Shown: piece after piece, positions 15,673-24,303 of the stretch | How positions within the stretch are numbered: the first letter of the stretch is position 1 | Layout of the letters: the number at the start of each line of letters is the position of its first letter | DNA from: Chthonomonas sp. | GTDB taxonomy: Bacteria > Armatimonadota > Fimbriimonadia > Fimbriimonadales > Fimbriimonadaceae | NCBI GenBank assembly: GCA_016788585.1 | Contig: JAEURP010000009.1 | Span: 124,001 to 188,000 of the forward strand | Reading direction: 5' to 3' | Length of the DNA stretch: 64,000 nt | Translations under genes and position numbers: made by a program | Notes under the pieces: generated by a model | Database searches by the model: none | Told to the model about the DNA's origin: nothing | What the model saw: the letters and a program-made list of their open reading frames with translations, nothing else

Positions 15673-17412
15673 CGCACACTTGCGGCTGGTGTCGCAGTTC
15701 TCGTTTCGGCTTTTGCGCTTGGCCAAGGTAGCGCTTCGGGATATGGACAAGGAGGCATGGGCGGATTTGGTGGATCGGGGGGAGGATCGATTAGTTTCGC
15801 CGATGAATCGCCGCCCCCTAACCGGAATCTATATGCTCATCTCTTGAGTCTCCCCGAGCAGGAGCCCAACAACACTCAACTATGGACATCCAAAACAGCG
15901 ATCCTAACTGCAGGAGACAAAGTCGAATTCAAATTTGATCTTATGGCCAACGACGTTCTCATGGCCACTGCGGAGGGGGAGGCGTTTGATGCCGCGCTGT
16001 CAGTTACCGATTCGACGAATCAGATCTTGGCAAAGAACGATGACCGATTTACTGGAAATCAGGCGCCGTTTGTGCTACATCGGGCCAGAAAAGATGGCAC
16101 TTACTCCCTAAATGTAATTAGCTATCGCTCAACAGGAGGTGGGCGATTCACGGTCAAGTTTCGAACCCTAAGGTCGAGAGATGGAGCCTTTGGAAGGCAA
16201 GTTTTTCCAGCCGCAGACAAAGAACCCACCCATCGAAACACATTTCGACTGACCCTAGCAAAAGGCCAAATTGTTTCGTTGTACTCAAACTCAGGTTCAG
16301 TTGCCAAAGTTTTTGGTCCAACGGGTGTTCCCGACGCCGACTTTGAGTTGATACCCTCCGGCACCTACGGCCCGATCCTTCGAGCGAAGTCCGATGGCGA
16401 TTACTACTTCGATTACAACAGTTCACGCTCAGACGATTTCGAAACACGCATCGAAATCGTTCCTGTGGTGCCTGCAGGAACGGTCTTTGAGAAAGAACTG
16501 AAGTTCGGGCCACATCAAACCCAGATTCTAGAATTTCCTGTTACGAAGGGAGGGCTAGTTTGGACCACCCTATCGGGAACGAACTTGTTTTCAATCGTCA
16601 GCGCTCCGGAAGGTGAAGACAAGAGAACGACCGGTGACGGATCGACTTGGTTTACCAATCACTCCTTCACAGAGTGGAATGCGAGGTACGGCGATGACGA
16701 TGATGTTGTGCGGATTTTCAAGGCCGATGGTTCCGCTAGGATGGTCATACGATCGCTCAGGTCTCAAGGACAGACCATTAGAGTCCAAAACCGCGATACG
16801 ATTCCTGAGTGGAAAGATGGAATCGCGTCCCAGGAGAAGATGGGTATCGGCGAAGTTCGGCTTTTCAAGATGACCTCGGCGAAATCCCAACTCATGCGTG
16901 TCGCCGTCCAAGCCAGTGGCTTTGTGCCAAGACTCGACATCTTCAGCACTATGGGAGTCCTCGCCAACTCGCTCAGCGATCGCGACAACCTCCGCGCCGC
17001 CGACGACCTCTACTTCCCCAACGCCGGCGAGTGGATCATCCGCGTCACCTGCACCGGTTTCGGCGGCTCAGGCCCATTCACGATGCGCCGCGATGTCCCC
17101 AAGACGGTTCCCTATGCTCTGGGCTCGAACTTGCCCTTCAAGTTGGAAGGCAATAACTTCGGCCTTTTTGAGGTGAACCTAGAGAAGGGTAAGCGATACG
17201 AGTTACTGACCAATCAAGGCGATCGCCGGTTCTCCGTGGACGTTCTCAATGATGAAGGCGAGTTCCTGCGCCCCCAAACCATTCGCTTCGACGGTCTGTG
17301 TGCCGGCTACTTCGTGCCCGAACAGTCAGGCCGCCACCGCCTCTGGATTCGCGGCGAACCCGGCGACTTCATGACCCGCCTCAGCCTCCACAAGCCACCA
17401 ACCGTTCCTTAG
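15655..17412 (+). CDS. Secreted protein with pre-peptidase C-terminal (PPC)-like domains
   Basis: A 585-residue exported protein. The signal peptide (AAGVAVLVSAFALGQ) is followed by a Gly-rich stretch (about residues 25-45) and repeated beta-sandwich units of about 110-130 residues that resemble pre-peptidase C-terminal domains. The first unit contains EQEPNNTQLWTSKTAILTAG and later DGTYSLNVISYRSTGGGRFT. No protease or other catalytic domain is recognisable, so it may be a structural or binding surface protein. The ATG lies within the terminator of the preceding operon, and no alternative in-frame start is available before the signal peptide. The stop overlaps the convergent sdhA stop by 3 bases. 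Confidence 0.7.
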   Translation: MGAHFFRTLAAGVAVLVSAFALGQGSASGYGQGGMGGFGGSGGGSISFADESPPPNRNLYAHLLSLPEQEPNNTQLWTSKTAILTAGDKVEFKFDLMANDVLMATAEGEAFDAALSVTDSTNQILAKNDDRFTGNQAPFVLHRARKDGTYSLNVISYRSTGGGRFTVKFRTLRSRDGAFGRQVFPAADKEPTHRNTFRLTLAKGQIVSLYSNSGSVAKVFGPTGVPDADFELIPSGTYGPILRAKSDGDYYFDYNSSRSDDFETRIEIVPVVPAGTVFEKELKFGPHQTQILEFPVTKGGLVWTTLSGTNLFSIVSAPEGEDKRTTGDGSTWFTNHSFTEWNARYGDDDDVVRIFKADGSARMVIRSLRSQGQTIRVQNRDTIPEWKDGIASQEKMGIGEVRLFKMTSAKSQLMRVAVQASGFVPRLDIFSTMGVLANSLSDRDNLRAADDLYFPNAGEWIIRVTCTGFGGSGPFTMRRDVPKTVPYALGSNLPFKLEGNNFGLFEVNLEKGKRYELLTNQGDRRFSVDVLNDEGEFLRPQTIRFDGLCAGYFVPEQSGRHRLWIRGEPGDFMTRLSLHKPPTVP

Positions 17413-19361
17413 GAGGCGCCCGCGAGTGGCTGCCCCATCTTGGAGTCGGCCACTCCGGTCTCCAAGTACTTCTCGCCCATCACAAGGTTCACGACCTTGA
17501 TCTGGTTGATCTTGTACTTACGAGCCCGCGGCGCGAGGTAGTTGCACTCAATCTTCTCGCTAAAGTCATACTTCGGCCCTTGCGCCGTGTAGGTGCACTT
17601 GGTCGTGCATAGCCACTTGTCATCGTCCCGCTCCGGCGTGTCCATCTTGAAGTGCGCTCCGCGCGACTCTTGGCGCTCGATCGCACCGCCCACGATGGCC
17701 TCCGCCTGAATGATCATGTGCTGAAGAGTTCGAGTGAACGGTACGGCTTGGTTCGTCCAAGCGCTGTCGTCGATCAAGTTGCACTGACCCGCGCGCGCCT
17801 TCAGCTCGCCCAGCTTGACCTTGGTCATCTCAAGGTCCTTCTGTGTTCGCCAAATGCCGCAGCCATCCCAAACCACTTGGTTAAGGTCAGCCAGAACGGC
17901 ATAAGGATTCTCGCTACCGTTGGATTGGTTGAGCGTGTCGTACCGTTGCTGCTCCGCGAGTCGCGCATCTTCGACCATCGCGGGGTCAGCGTCCGCCGCG
18001 CTCGACTCCATGTCTTTCAGGTAAGCCGTAACGCCGTGGGCCGTAAGCTCGCCGCCGGTCAAACAACTGAGCAGAGCATTGGCCCCAAGCCGGTTCGCGC
18101 CGTGATACTGGTAGTCGCACTCACCCGCGGCGTAGAGGCCCGGGATGTTCGTAGACTGGTTCCGCGCGCTGTTGAGATCAAGCGGCGAGTCCGCGCCCTT
18201 CTCGTAGTCCACCCAAAGGCCGCCCATCGTGTAGTGCTGAGCCGGGTAGATCTTCATGGGCTGCTCGATCGGGTCGACGCGCATGAACTTCTCGTAGATT
18301 TCGAGCACGCCTTCGAGCTTGTCGTTGATCTGATCGCGACTCCAAGGCCCACCTCTTGAAGTGTGAAGCTGGGTGATGTCGAGATAGACCTGGTGCTTGG
18401 CGTCAATGCCCTTGCCAATTCGGCAGATGCAGTAAACGATGAAGCTGACCAGATCACGGCTTAGCAGGTTGCCGTAAACCGGGTCGAGCTCTTCGCAGAA
18501 ATACCATCGGTCTTGCTCCGGGATCGAAACCGGGTCGCGCGTATCATTCGGATTGCGCGGCGTCCAAAGCCGCCCGCCTTCCCCGCGCACGGATTCCGAC
18601 ATCAGTCGGCACTTGTCTTCGCCCGGGATCGCGGTTGGGTGGATTTGAACCATCTCTGGGTTGCCATAGAGCGCACCCTGTTGGTAGCAAATGCTCACCG
18701 GCGAGCCGGAGTTAATGATCGAATTGGTCGTGTGGCCGAAAATCACGCCATTACCGCCGGTCGCAATCACGACTGCGTCGGCCGCAAACGCTTCGACCGC
18801 CATGGTGCGTAGGTTCTGCGCCGTAATCCCGCGGCAATGCCCCTTGCCGTCCTTGATGATCCCGAGGAACTCATATCCCTCGAATTTCTCGATTACATTG
18901 CTCACCTCGTACCGGCGGACTTGCTCATCAAGGGCGTAAAGAAGCTGCTGCCCCGTGGTCGCGCCTGCGTGGGCAGTACGGTGCTTGAGCGTGCCGCCAA
19001 AGCGGCGGAATGCGAGCAGCCCTTCATTGGTGCGGTTGAAGGGGACGCCCATGCGATCGAGCAGGTAGATGATCGCCGGCGCGCGCTCGGCCATGTACAT
19101 GACCGGCGGCTGGTGGTTCAAAAAGTCGCCACCCGTGATCGTGTCTTCGAAGTGAAGATAAGGCGAATCGCCCTCGCCCCGAAGGTTCACCGCCCCATTA
19201 ATGCCACCCTGCGCGCACACGCTATGCGACCGCTTGACCGGAACGATACTAAAGAGCTGAACCTTAACGCCCGACTCGGCGAGCTTCAGCGCCGTCATCA
19301 GCCCCGCTAGCCCTCCACCAACAACAACGACCTTTCGCGGCGCACCTGCCATAGGCTTCAT
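17409..19361 (-). CDS. sdhA: Succinate dehydrogenase / fumarate reductase flavoprotein subunit
   Basis: A 650-residue FAD-containing catalytic subunit that oxidises succinate to fumarate in the TCA cycle and feeds electrons to quinone. The FAD-binding motif VVVVGGGLAGLMTALKLAES opens the protein. H46 in KRSHSVCAQGGING is the expected covalent FAD attachment site. The substrate region includes HPTAIPGEDKCRLMSESVRG. The C-terminal half contains HGANRLGANALLSC. The ATG at 19361 gives the normal start just before the Rossmann motif; the frame extends 13 codons further, toward the divergent GNAT gene. The iron-sulfur (sdhB) and membrane (sdhC) genes are not adjacent, which is unusual. Confidence 0.93.
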   Translation of the reverse strand: MKPMAGAPRKVVVVGGGLAGLMTALKLAESGVKVQLFSIVPVKRSHSVCAQGGINGAVNLRGEGDSPYLHFEDTITGGDFLNHQPPVMYMAERAPAIIYLLDRMGVPFNRTNEGLLAFRRFGGTLKHRTAHAGATTGQQLLYALDEQVRRYEVSNVIEKFEGYEFLGIIKDGKGHCRGITAQNLRTMAVEAFAADAVVIATGGNGVIFGHTTNSIINSGSPVSICYQQGALYGNPEMVQIHPTAIPGEDKCRLMSESVRGEGGRLWTPRNPNDTRDPVSIPEQDRWYFCEELDPVYGNLLSRDLVSFIVYCICRIGKGIDAKHQVYLDITQLHTSRGGPWSRDQINDKLEGVLEIYEKFMRVDPIEQPMKIYPAQHYTMGGLWVDYEKGADSPLDLNSARNQSTNIPGLYAAGECDYQYHGANRLGANALLSCLTGGELTAHGVTAYLKDMESSAADADPAMVEDARLAEQQRYDTLNQSNGSENPYAVLADLNQVVWDGCGIWRTQKDLEMTKVKLGELKARAGQCNLIDDSAWTNQAVPFTRTLQHMIIQAEAIVGGAIERQESRGAHFKMDTPERDDDKWLCTTKCTYTAQGPKYDFSEKIECNYLAPRARKYKINQIKVVNLVMGEKYLETGVADSKMGQPLAGAS

Positions 19362-19377
19362 TTTACATAGGTCGCGG

Positions 19378-19383
19378 TACGCT
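19378..19383 (+). promoter_or_regulatory. Candidate -10 element 6 bases before the GNAT gene
   Basis: TACGCT ends 6 bases before the GTG at 19390. The gap between the divergent sdhA and GNAT starts is only 28 bases, leaving little room for a leader. No Shine-Dalgarno is visible. Confidence 0.35.
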
Positions 19384-19389
19384 GTAGTT

Positions 19390-19977
19390 GTGGAACTCAA
19401 GCTGGAGCGCGTGCATCGAGCCGATCACCCGAATGTCTCGCACGTTTCGCAACTGCTAGAAGTCACGTTTCCCGAGTGCGAGCGCGAGTCCATCCCTGAC
19501 TTCCTTGCCGACCTAGAAGCCGGTCGCGGCCACACGCTTTGGGTTCTGACCGACCCGCACGACCAGTTTCTCGGGTTCGCGCGCGGCATGGTTTTTCCGA
19601 GCTTGAAGCGGGGTTGGGTTGTCCATGTGGCCCTCGATCCTCGTCATCGAGGCGGCGGATTGGGAGCAGAACTACTACAGCAAGTTCTAGGCGAAATGCG
19701 AAGATCGTTCGAAGGCTTCGAAGGCATGTATCTCGAAGTTGAACGCCTGCAGGAAGCCGCGACAGAGCAAGAACGAGCAGAACGGCAAAAGCGGCTTGCG
19801 TTCTTCGATCGCTTAGGTGCGCGGCTCGTCTCGCCGGATTACATACAGCCCCCTTCCCAGCCTGGTCAGCCTCCGGTACCGCTGAACTTGCTGTTTTGGG
19901 GCGAGACAGCGGCGTCTGACGACGAGTTATTGGCTGACTTCTATGAAGCCGCGTTTGGTGATACGATCACCTCATGA
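19390..19977 (+). CDS. GNAT family N-acetyltransferase
   Basis: A 195-residue acetyl-CoA-dependent acyltransferase. The core GNAT motif A is VHVALDPRHRGGGLGAELLQ (pyrophosphate-binding R-x-x-G-x-G). The preceding strand (FLGFARGMVFP) and following helices fit the fold, and the C-terminal part (NLLFWGETAASDDELLADFY) resembles GNATs acting on larger substrates. The substrate cannot be read from the sequence. The GTG start is 28 bases from the divergent sdhA start. The stop overlaps the M28 peptidase start as ATGA (19974-19977), so the two genes are co-translated. Confidence 0.85.
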   Translation: MELKLERVHRADHPNVSHVSQLLEVTFPECERESIPDFLADLEAGRGHTLWVLTDPHDQFLGFARGMVFPSLKRGWVVHVALDPRHRGGGLGAELLQQVLGEMRRSFEGFEGMYLEVERLQEAATEQERAERQKRLAFFDRLGARLVSPDYIQPPSQPGQPPVPLNLLFWGETAASDDELLADFYEAAFGDTITS

Positions 19978-21050
19978 CTTCGCAAGAGCTACGCGAGATC
20001 GTCGAGCATCTCTCGTCCTACCCAACCCGAAACTCGCTTTCGCCGTACCTTCGGCCGGCGATGGAGTGGGTTGCTGAGCAGTACGGCGCGATTCCGGGCA
20101 TGGAGGTCGAGCTTATGGAGTTCACCTTGCCGGTCGGCAACCGAGTGCCCGAGCCCACGCCGGTCGTGCAAGTCATCGCCACGTTGCCCGGCGAGCGGCC
20201 CGAACTCGTGATGCAGAGCGCGCATGTGGATTCGCTTTGCCTCGGCGTCGACCCCAAAACCGGTCGTGCCCCAGGCGCGAATGATGACTCAAGCGGCGTC
20301 GCGGTCGGCATCTGTGTTGCGCGCGCTCTGGCCGCGAAGCCGCGCAAGAACACGCTTAGATTTGTTGCCTACTGTGGTGAGGAGCAAGGCTTGCTCGGTG
20401 CAAAGGCACTTTCGGCAAGGGCCAAAGATGAAGACTGGCCAATTCTTGGAATCCTCAATAACGACATGGTTGGCTCATCGCGCAACCTGAATGGGCAAAG
20501 CGAGGCGAATGCGCTTCGGCTGTATAGCGACCTGCCAGCTCGAGAATTTGCTCGATTTGCCGAGTGGGTCGTGCGCCAGAACTGCGCCGATTTCCGGCTC
20601 AAGATGCACTTGCGCCCCGACCGGTTTGGTCGTGGCGGTGACCACACACCCTTCGCAAATCTTGGCTTCCCGGCGGTTCGCCTGACCGAGGTCTACGAAG
20701 AGTGGGCGCATCAGCACACGCCGGAGGACACGATCGAGAACATGGACTTCGACTTCCTCGCCCGTTCCGCTGAAGCCAATCGGGTCGTGATGGATGCTCT
20801 TTCAAAGGCTGAACCTGCTCCGACCAATGTTAGATTCGATCCCAAGGCAAGCTATCACACGATCCTAAGCTGGGAAGGCGAATCGTCAAGCTACGAAGTG
20901 TTCTGGCGCGAGACCTCGAGCGCAACGTGGCAAGGCTCCCAACCAGTTAAGGGCAACCAAGTTGAAATGAAGAACCTCAACAAGGATGAGTACATTTTCG
21001 GCGTGGCGGCCGAGAACGGCGTCCCGGTCGAGGCTCAAGTAGCGACTTAG
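19974..21050 (+). CDS. M28 family zinc aminopeptidase
   Basis: A 358-residue metallopeptidase of family M28. The two-zinc site is complete: H84 (SAHVDS), D104 (GANDDSSG), catalytic/ligand E136-E137 (CGEEQG), D164 (NNDMVG) and H248 (HQHTPED). After the peptidase domain comes a C-terminal fibronectin-III-like strand region (about residues 290-358, SWEGESSSYEVFWRETSS). No signal peptide is seen, so it is probably cytoplasmic, unlike many secreted M28 enzymes. It likely trims N-terminal residues from peptides. It is coupled to the GNAT gene and overlaps the convergent YccA-like gene by 4 bases. Confidence 0.88.
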   Translation: MTSQELREIVEHLSSYPTRNSLSPYLRPAMEWVAEQYGAIPGMEVELMEFTLPVGNRVPEPTPVVQVIATLPGERPELVMQSAHVDSLCLGVDPKTGRAPGANDDSSGVAVGICVARALAAKPRKNTLRFVAYCGEEQGLLGAKALSARAKDEDWPILGILNNDMVGSSRNLNGQSEANALRLYSDLPAREFARFAEWVVRQNCADFRLKMHLRPDRFGRGGDHTPFANLGFPAVRLTEVYEEWAHQHTPEDTIENMDFDFLARSAEANRVVMDALSKAEPAPTNVRFDPKASYHTILSWEGESSSYEVFWRETSSATWQGSQPVKGNQVEMKNLNKDEYIFGVAAENGVPVEAQVAT

Positions 21051-21811
21051 CGATTGTTGGCGAGCTTCATCAGCAACCGAAGAATCTCGATGTAGAGCCA
21101 GACCATCGTGACGAGCAGGCCGAACCCGGCATACCATTCCATGTACTTCGGTGCGCGGTTTCCTACTCCTCGTTCGATCAAGTCGAAGTCGAGTAGGAAG
21201 TTGAACGCGGCGATACCGATAACGATTACTGAGAAGACGATGCCGATTAGCCCAGACTGATAGATCGGGAACGCGGACACAAAAGCAGGGGCGAAGAGCC
21301 CGACCACAAATGAGAACAGGTAGAGAAGCGCTACGGCTGCGGTAAGGCCGATGATGACCGATCGCATGGTTTCTGTGACTCGAATAATTCGAGTGGCATA
21401 GAGGGTCAGCATGACTGCGAGCGTCACCATGGTTCCCGCTACGGCGATCGGCACAGCGCCGGCATAGGCAGTCTTCGCGAGCGAGGATGCTGCGATGAAG
21501 CTGATGACGCCGACCACGTATCCCTCGACCAGCGCATAGGCCGGAGCGAGGACGGGGGCGAGGTGAGCCTTGAAGCCAATCACAAACCCGAGAATGATCG
21601 CGACGATTACGCCGCCGATGAGCCCGGCGTAGCTTGGGAACATCCAACCGGCACCGGCTGTGGCCAGAAGCATCAACAAGAGGAAGCCGGTCTTCTGAAT
21701 CGTCCCGGCCAAGGTCATCGGGTCGGCCGATTCCATTACGGGGTGCTCGAAAACACCCTCGTTCATGGCGGGGTTGCTTGTGCGGAACATGCTGCGTTCT
21801 TGATCTCTCAT
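21047..21811 (-). CDS. Bax inhibitor-1/YccA family membrane protein
   Basis: A 254-residue inner-membrane protein with about seven hydrophobic segments starting near residue 42 (GFLLLMLLATAGAGWMFPSY). The family pattern is visible in LIGGVIVAIILGFVIGFKAH and in the C-terminal YMEWYAGFGLLVTMVWLYIE, where acidic residues lie within helices as in Bax-inhibitor proteins. The cytoplasmic N-terminus (RTSNPAMNEGVFEHP) matches the actinobacterial-type YccA subgroup. Family members modulate ion leak or FtsH activity; the precise role here is unknown. AAGGAAAG precedes the ATG. The 3' end overlaps the M28 gene by 4 bases. Confidence 0.88.
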   Translation of the reverse strand: MRDQERSMFRTSNPAMNEGVFEHPVMESADPMTLAGTIQKTGFLLLMLLATAGAGWMFPSYAGLIGGVIVAIILGFVIGFKAHLAPVLAPAYALVEGYVVGVISFIAASSLAKTAYAGAVPIAVAGTMVTLAVMLTLYATRIIRVTETMRSVIIGLTAAVALLYLFSFVVGLFAPAFVSAFPIYQSGLIGIVFSVIVIGIAAFNFLLDFDLIERGVGNRAPKYMEWYAGFGLLVTMVWLYIEILRLLMKLANNR

Positions 21812-21866
21812 AGTCGCTTTCCTTGAATAACGCTAAAGACGTTGGTTCTGTTGCAAAGGTCACGGG

Positions 21867-21872
21867 TACCTT
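21867..21872 (+). promoter_or_regulatory. Candidate -10 element 6 bases before the methyltransferase gene
   Basis: TACCTT lies 6 bases before ATG 21879; TTGGTT is present 19 bases further upstream. This suggests a leaderless transcript. Confidence 0.3.
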
Positions 21873-21878
21873 GATGGC

Positions 21879-22628
21879 ATGGATCCCGTTCAGCCGCGAA
21901 CTTGGAAGGAGTTCTTCGACAGCCACGCGCCTCACTATGACCAAAACGGGTTCACGCGGAACACGATGGTCGAGGTGCAGTTCCTGTTCGACACGATGAA
22001 GTTGCAGCCCGGGATGCGGCTCCTTGATGTCGGTTGCGGGACTGGGCGGCATGCTGTTGAACTGGCCCAGCGCGGGTTGGAGGTGACGGGTGTTGATTTG
22101 AGCGCGGGCATGCTCGATGTGGCACGGACGAAGGCGGCTGAAGCGGGCGTTTCGGTCGAGTTCATCGAGGCCGATGCGACGACTTGGCGGGCGTCGGATT
22201 TGTTTGACGCCGCGATCTGCCTTTGCGAGGGCGGTATGGGGCTGATCAATCACGACGAAGATCCAGTTGCGCATGACCTCGGCATCCTTCGCGGTATCGG
22301 CGCGAGTCTGAACCCTGGCGCGCCTTTCGTGATGACCGCGATGAACGGTTACGCCACGATCCGCCGCGCGACAGACGAGTTCGTCGAACAGGGCTCTTTT
22401 AATCCGGCGACCATGGAAATGGCCTACGCAGACGAATGGGATTTGCCGGAAGGCAAGGTGCCAATGCTGATCCGAGAGCGGTTGTTCATCCCACCGGAAC
22501 TGGCGAGCATGCTGCATCACGCTGGGTTCGCGGTCGAGCACGTCTGGGGCGGCACGGCGGGCGAATGGGGCGAGCGACCGCTGAAGCTGGATGAGATTGA
22601 GGTCATGTTTGTGGCTCGGAAGCGGTGA
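21879..22628 (+). CDS. Class I SAM-dependent methyltransferase
   Basis: A 249-residue methyltransferase. The SAM-binding loop LLDVGCGTGRHAVELAQRG (motif I) is followed by VTGVDLSAGMLDVARTKAAE (acidic residue for the ribose) and by FDAAICLCEGGMGL (motif IV region). The N-terminus (WKEFFDSHAPHYDQNGFTRN) is the usual lid of small-molecule methyltransferases. The substrate is unknown. It stands alone between the divergent YccA gene and the metal-uptake cluster, with no clear operon partner. Confidence 0.88.
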   Translation: MDPVQPRTWKEFFDSHAPHYDQNGFTRNTMVEVQFLFDTMKLQPGMRLLDVGCGTGRHAVELAQRGLEVTGVDLSAGMLDVARTKAAEAGVSVEFIEADATTWRASDLFDAAICLCEGGMGLINHDEDPVAHDLGILRGIGASLNPGAPFVMTAMNGYATIRRATDEFVEQGSFNPATMEMAYADEWDLPEGKVPMLIRERLFIPPELASMLHHAGFAVEHVWGGTAGEWGERPLKLDEIEVMFVARKR

Positions 22629-22794
22629 TGGTAAACGCGCAGAAAACAACGATGAGTCGACAACGCACTGGAGTTGCCGTTGCGTTCCTGTTTGTAACGG
22701 TTCAAGTGTCACCGACCACTGCTCTCCCGATAGCGTAGAAATGCCGATACCAATACTAGGAGGATAATCGTATAAGCTTGCAAGCGGAGCGGAG

Positions 22795-23151
22795 ATGACG
22801 AATCGGCTATTCATATGGCTGTGGATCTTTTTGGGGGCACTTGTTGCGTCCCGGTCATCGGTTCCGCCCTTGCACTCGCATGACCATGAGGAGTCGTGTC
22901 ATGTTTGCTTTCTTGCCCAGCTTCCGCGACGTGCTGAGAGAACTCCGAGCACGAATCGCACCAATGCGCCGGCGGCAAGCTCGCCTCCAGCCCTCGCGGC
23001 TCCGCGCGAGATTGCAATTGCATCGTCCCCTACAGCAATTGCAATAACTCGCTGGGTTGAAGGTTCTCTTGTTCCTGCTTGGTCTGAGGTCCGCTCAGAA
23101 TCAGTATTCGCAGCATCAAGGCCCGTTCGTGGCCCGCCGGCGATTTCTTAA
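22795..23151 (+). CDS. DUF2946-like small exported protein with metal-binding motif
   Basis: A 118-residue protein with an N-terminal membrane or signal segment (LFIWLWIFLGALVAS), then HSHDHEESCHVC, a compact His/Cys cluster suited to binding zinc or copper. An Ala/Pro/Thr-rich middle and the ending RPVRGPPAIS resemble DUF2946 proteins, which are typically found near metal transport genes. Here it opens the cluster of barrel protein, metal-binding protein and permease, so a role in metal delivery or sensing at the membrane is likely but unproven. The preceding 166-base gap (22629-22794) holds no convincing gene; a TATAAG word lies about 20 bases before the start. Confidence 0.65.
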   Translation: MTNRLFIWLWIFLGALVASRSSVPPLHSHDHEESCHVCFLAQLPRRAERTPSTNRTNAPAASSPPALAAPREIAIASSPTAIAITRWVEGSLVPAWSEVRSESVFAASRPVRGPPAIS

Positions 23152-23169
23152 ATCGAACTTCATTCCCTA

Positions 23170-23186
23170 GCGAGGCTTAGCCTCGC
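23170..23186. other. Hairpin between the DUF2946-like gene and barrel gene
   Basis: A perfect 7-bp stem (GCGAGGC / GCCTCGC) with a 3-base loop. No T-run follows, so it may be an attenuator or processing site rather than a terminator. Confidence 0.4.
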
Positions 23187-23212
23187 CTGACCACTGTTCA
23201 TTTAGGAAAATA

Positions 23213-24295
23213 ATGCCATTTACATTATCAAGTAGCCTGGCGGCTGGTGCATTTGCGGCCGCCCAACAACTCATCGTACAAGACCCACCCGCACCGGTAG
23301 AGGAGCCGCCAACACCGACGGTTCAAGCGGAGGCACCGACGCGGAGCCGCTTAAGCGACTTCAATCCTCAGATCAGCTTGGTTAGCGACTTTCGGTCGCG
23401 TTTTGCCAACTCTCAGGAAGGGGGCGAGAAGCTAAGCGAGCTTAAGGAACTCGAACTCGGCCTTGCCGCCGATGTTGACCCTTTCCTGAGAGCCGAGGCG
23501 TACATTGCCTTCGCCCGAGAGGATGGTGAGAACATCGTCGAAGTCGAAGAAGCCTTTGCGACCTATAGTCGCCTTGGGCGCGGATTGACGGCTAAGTTTG
23601 GCAAGATCGCTGGAGCTGTGGGCCGCGTTCAACGCAACCATGCCGACCAACAAAACTGGCTCGACTATCCCTATGCCATCCAAGACATCTTGGGTGAGGA
23701 AGGGCTTAAGGCGCCAGGGGCGTCACTCAGTTACCTTCTGCCGGGAGACCGGTTCCATGAGTTCACTCTTGAGGCCCTGGTTCCAGATGAGAGCCCGATC
23801 TTCATGGGGAGCGACAACGGCAAACCCGTAGTCATCGGTCACTACCGCACGTTTTTTGACTTCTCCGAGGACCTGTCGGCTCAGCTAGGGGCAACCTATG
23901 CTCAGGGTCCGAATGAATCAACGCGCTCCACGCTCTACGGCCTGGATTACACGATGAAGTTTCAGCCCGGTTCTGGTAACGCCTGGACCTTCGAAGCAGA
24001 AGCCCTTTGGGCTAAGCCGGGAAGCGGAGCCGAGACAGCCTTCGGAATGTTCGCGGCGGGAACGGTTCAACTAAGTAAGACGCTGTTTGGCACGGTGAAA
24101 TGGGACCAAAGCGAGATTCCGGGCACGGACTCTTGGCGGCGGGGTTGGACGGTTGGGCTGACGCTTCGGCCCACGGAGTTCCATCACTGGCGCTTGCAAT
24201 TCCAAGACATGCAGACCAACTTTGGCGAGTCACGCCGAACGCTTGACCTGCAATTCCAATGGATGATTGGAGCGCATCCGGCTCACAAGTATTGA
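23213..24295 (+). CDS. Outer-membrane beta-barrel protein of a metal-uptake cluster
   Basis: A 360-residue exported protein. A short signal (SSLAAGAFAAAQQ) is followed by a Pro/Glu-rich linker (about residues 20-45) and then alternating hydrophobic/polar strands typical of an outer-membrane barrel (ELELGLAADVDPFLRAEAYI, and repeated strands to the end). No plug domain is present, so it is not TonB-dependent. It lies immediately before a TroA/ZnuA-like binding protein and a matching permease. That context suggests a porin-like route for zinc or manganese across the outer membrane. An AGGA ribosome site precedes the ATG. Confidence 0.7.
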   Translation: MPFTLSSSLAAGAFAAAQQLIVQDPPAPVEEPPTPTVQAEAPTRSRLSDFNPQISLVSDFRSRFANSQEGGEKLSELKELELGLAADVDPFLRAEAYIAFAREDGENIVEVEEAFATYSRLGRGLTAKFGKIAGAVGRVQRNHADQQNWLDYPYAIQDILGEEGLKAPGASLSYLLPGDRFHEFTLEALVPDESPIFMGSDNGKPVVIGHYRTFFDFSEDLSAQLGATYAQGPNESTRSTLYGLDYTMKFQPGSGNAWTFEAEALWAKPGSGAETAFGMFAAGTVQLSKTLFGTVKWDQSEIPGTDSWRRGWTVGLTLRPTEFHHWRLQFQDMQTNFGESRRTLDLQFQWMIGAHPAHKY

Positions 24296-24303
24296 GAACG
24301 ACC

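Noticed and set aside
17652-19310. Several long plus-strand frames opposite sdhA
   Set aside because: They mirror the high-GC codon pattern of sdhA, and the FAD and substrate motifs are clear on the other strand.
22652-22738. 28-codon frame with a hydrophobic middle (GVAVAFLFVTVQVS)
   Set aside because: It has no ribosome site and no recognisable family, and it is too short to support from one sequence.
20886-22814. Stop-free 642-codon frame on the minus strand
   Set aside because: It crosses the M28 peptidase, YccA-like and methyltransferase genes, all with clear family motifs in other frames. Its translation is Arg/His-rich without any motif.
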